Shown: positions 63,879-64,000 of the stretch, piece by piece
Numbering within the stretch: position 1 is the first letter of the stretch
How the letters are laid out: each line of letters opens with the position of its first letter
Assembly: GCA_024278955.1 (NCBI GenBank)
Contig: JAJRSE010000002.1
Span: forward strand, 229,237 to 293,236
Direction: 5' to 3'
From: Planctomycetota bacterium
GTDB lineage: Bacteria; Planctomycetota; Planctomycetia; Pirellulales; Lacipirellulaceae
DNA: 64,000 nt
The notes under the pieces: generated by a model
Database searches by the model: none
What the model was told of the DNA's origin: nothing
Seen by the model: only the letters and a program-made list of their open reading frames with translations
Program-made: the position numbers and the translations under genes

Positions 63879-64000
63879 TTAGGAGTTAGCGAACCCGAAG
63901 TCTTACGCGTTTTATTTCTTGGTAAATTTTGCGGATTAGGTCGCCTGCGGCGACCCGATTCCCAAAATCGTCAGCTCTGCCCATCTTCAGGGATTTGAAA

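Noticed and set aside
63886..63984. A 32-codon minus-strand ORF upstream of the recombinase as the missing catalytic domain
   Set aside because: It has no resolvase-like motif (no catalytic Ser region) and ends in a different frame; too short to call.

Overview
The window looks like part of a planctomycete chromosome, most likely a Pirellulales-type organism. I infer this from protein content and architecture, not from a marker gene, since no rRNA or tRNA is present. The indications are a groEL-groES-groEL heat-shock cluster, an FtsK with very long acidic segments, an aspartokinase with several ACT domains, an apgM-type protein next to homoserine dehydrogenase, a FlgI-like lipoprotein with HEAT-like repeats, DUF3467, Uma2 and GxxExxY proteins, and many short palindromic intergenic repeats.

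Layout. 0-8 kb: a nucleotidyltransferase-fold protein, a CPBP protease, pyruvate phosphate dikinase, lpxA, a TPR protein, a DUF3467 protein, rsmG and truB. 8-14 kb: ftsK, a Uma2 protein and an SPFH protein. 14-20 kb: citramalate synthase behind a probable isoleucine attenuator, valS with an AT-rich insertion, an MNT/HepT toxin-antitoxin pair and a bifunctional-nuclease-domain protein. 20-27 kb: an aspartate-family region (aspartokinase, apgM-type putative homoserine kinase, homoserine dehydrogenase) interspersed with two GxxExxY genes, one broken, and a second Uma2 gene. 27-35 kb: leuS, glgC, a MORN-like secreted protein, ftsH and a Dabb protein. 35-49 kb: ppk1, a secreted PHP/CehA-McbA-like protein, a CbpA-type co-chaperone, rnpA-yidD, a FlgI-like protein, cstA, trxB, asnS and small unknowns. 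50-52 kb: a gene-poor, repeat-containing stretch with apparent gene remnants. 52-59 kb: groEL1-groES-groEL2-dnaJ-grpE-fmdB-yacG. 59-62 kb: a methyltransferase-like protein, a small membrane protein and a class V aminotransferase.

At 61.7-64 kb a YifB/ComM-like gene is cut just before its Walker A motif. The junction is occupied by the 3' end of a convergent large serine recombinase gene, with a 14-bp palindrome at the boundary. This looks like one edge of a genomic island whose cargo lies beyond the window.

The least-described signals are: (i) an Ile-rich leader peptide followed by a terminator upstream of citramalate synthase; (ii) the ComM-like/serine-recombinase junction; (iii) a MITE-like repeat family ending in CTAG that supplies stop codons to neighbouring genes; (iv) GxxExxY genes bracketed by inverted repeats; (v) a cluster of GGGACAAAA motifs upstream of ppk1. 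All calls come from reading the sequence; no database search or folding program was run.
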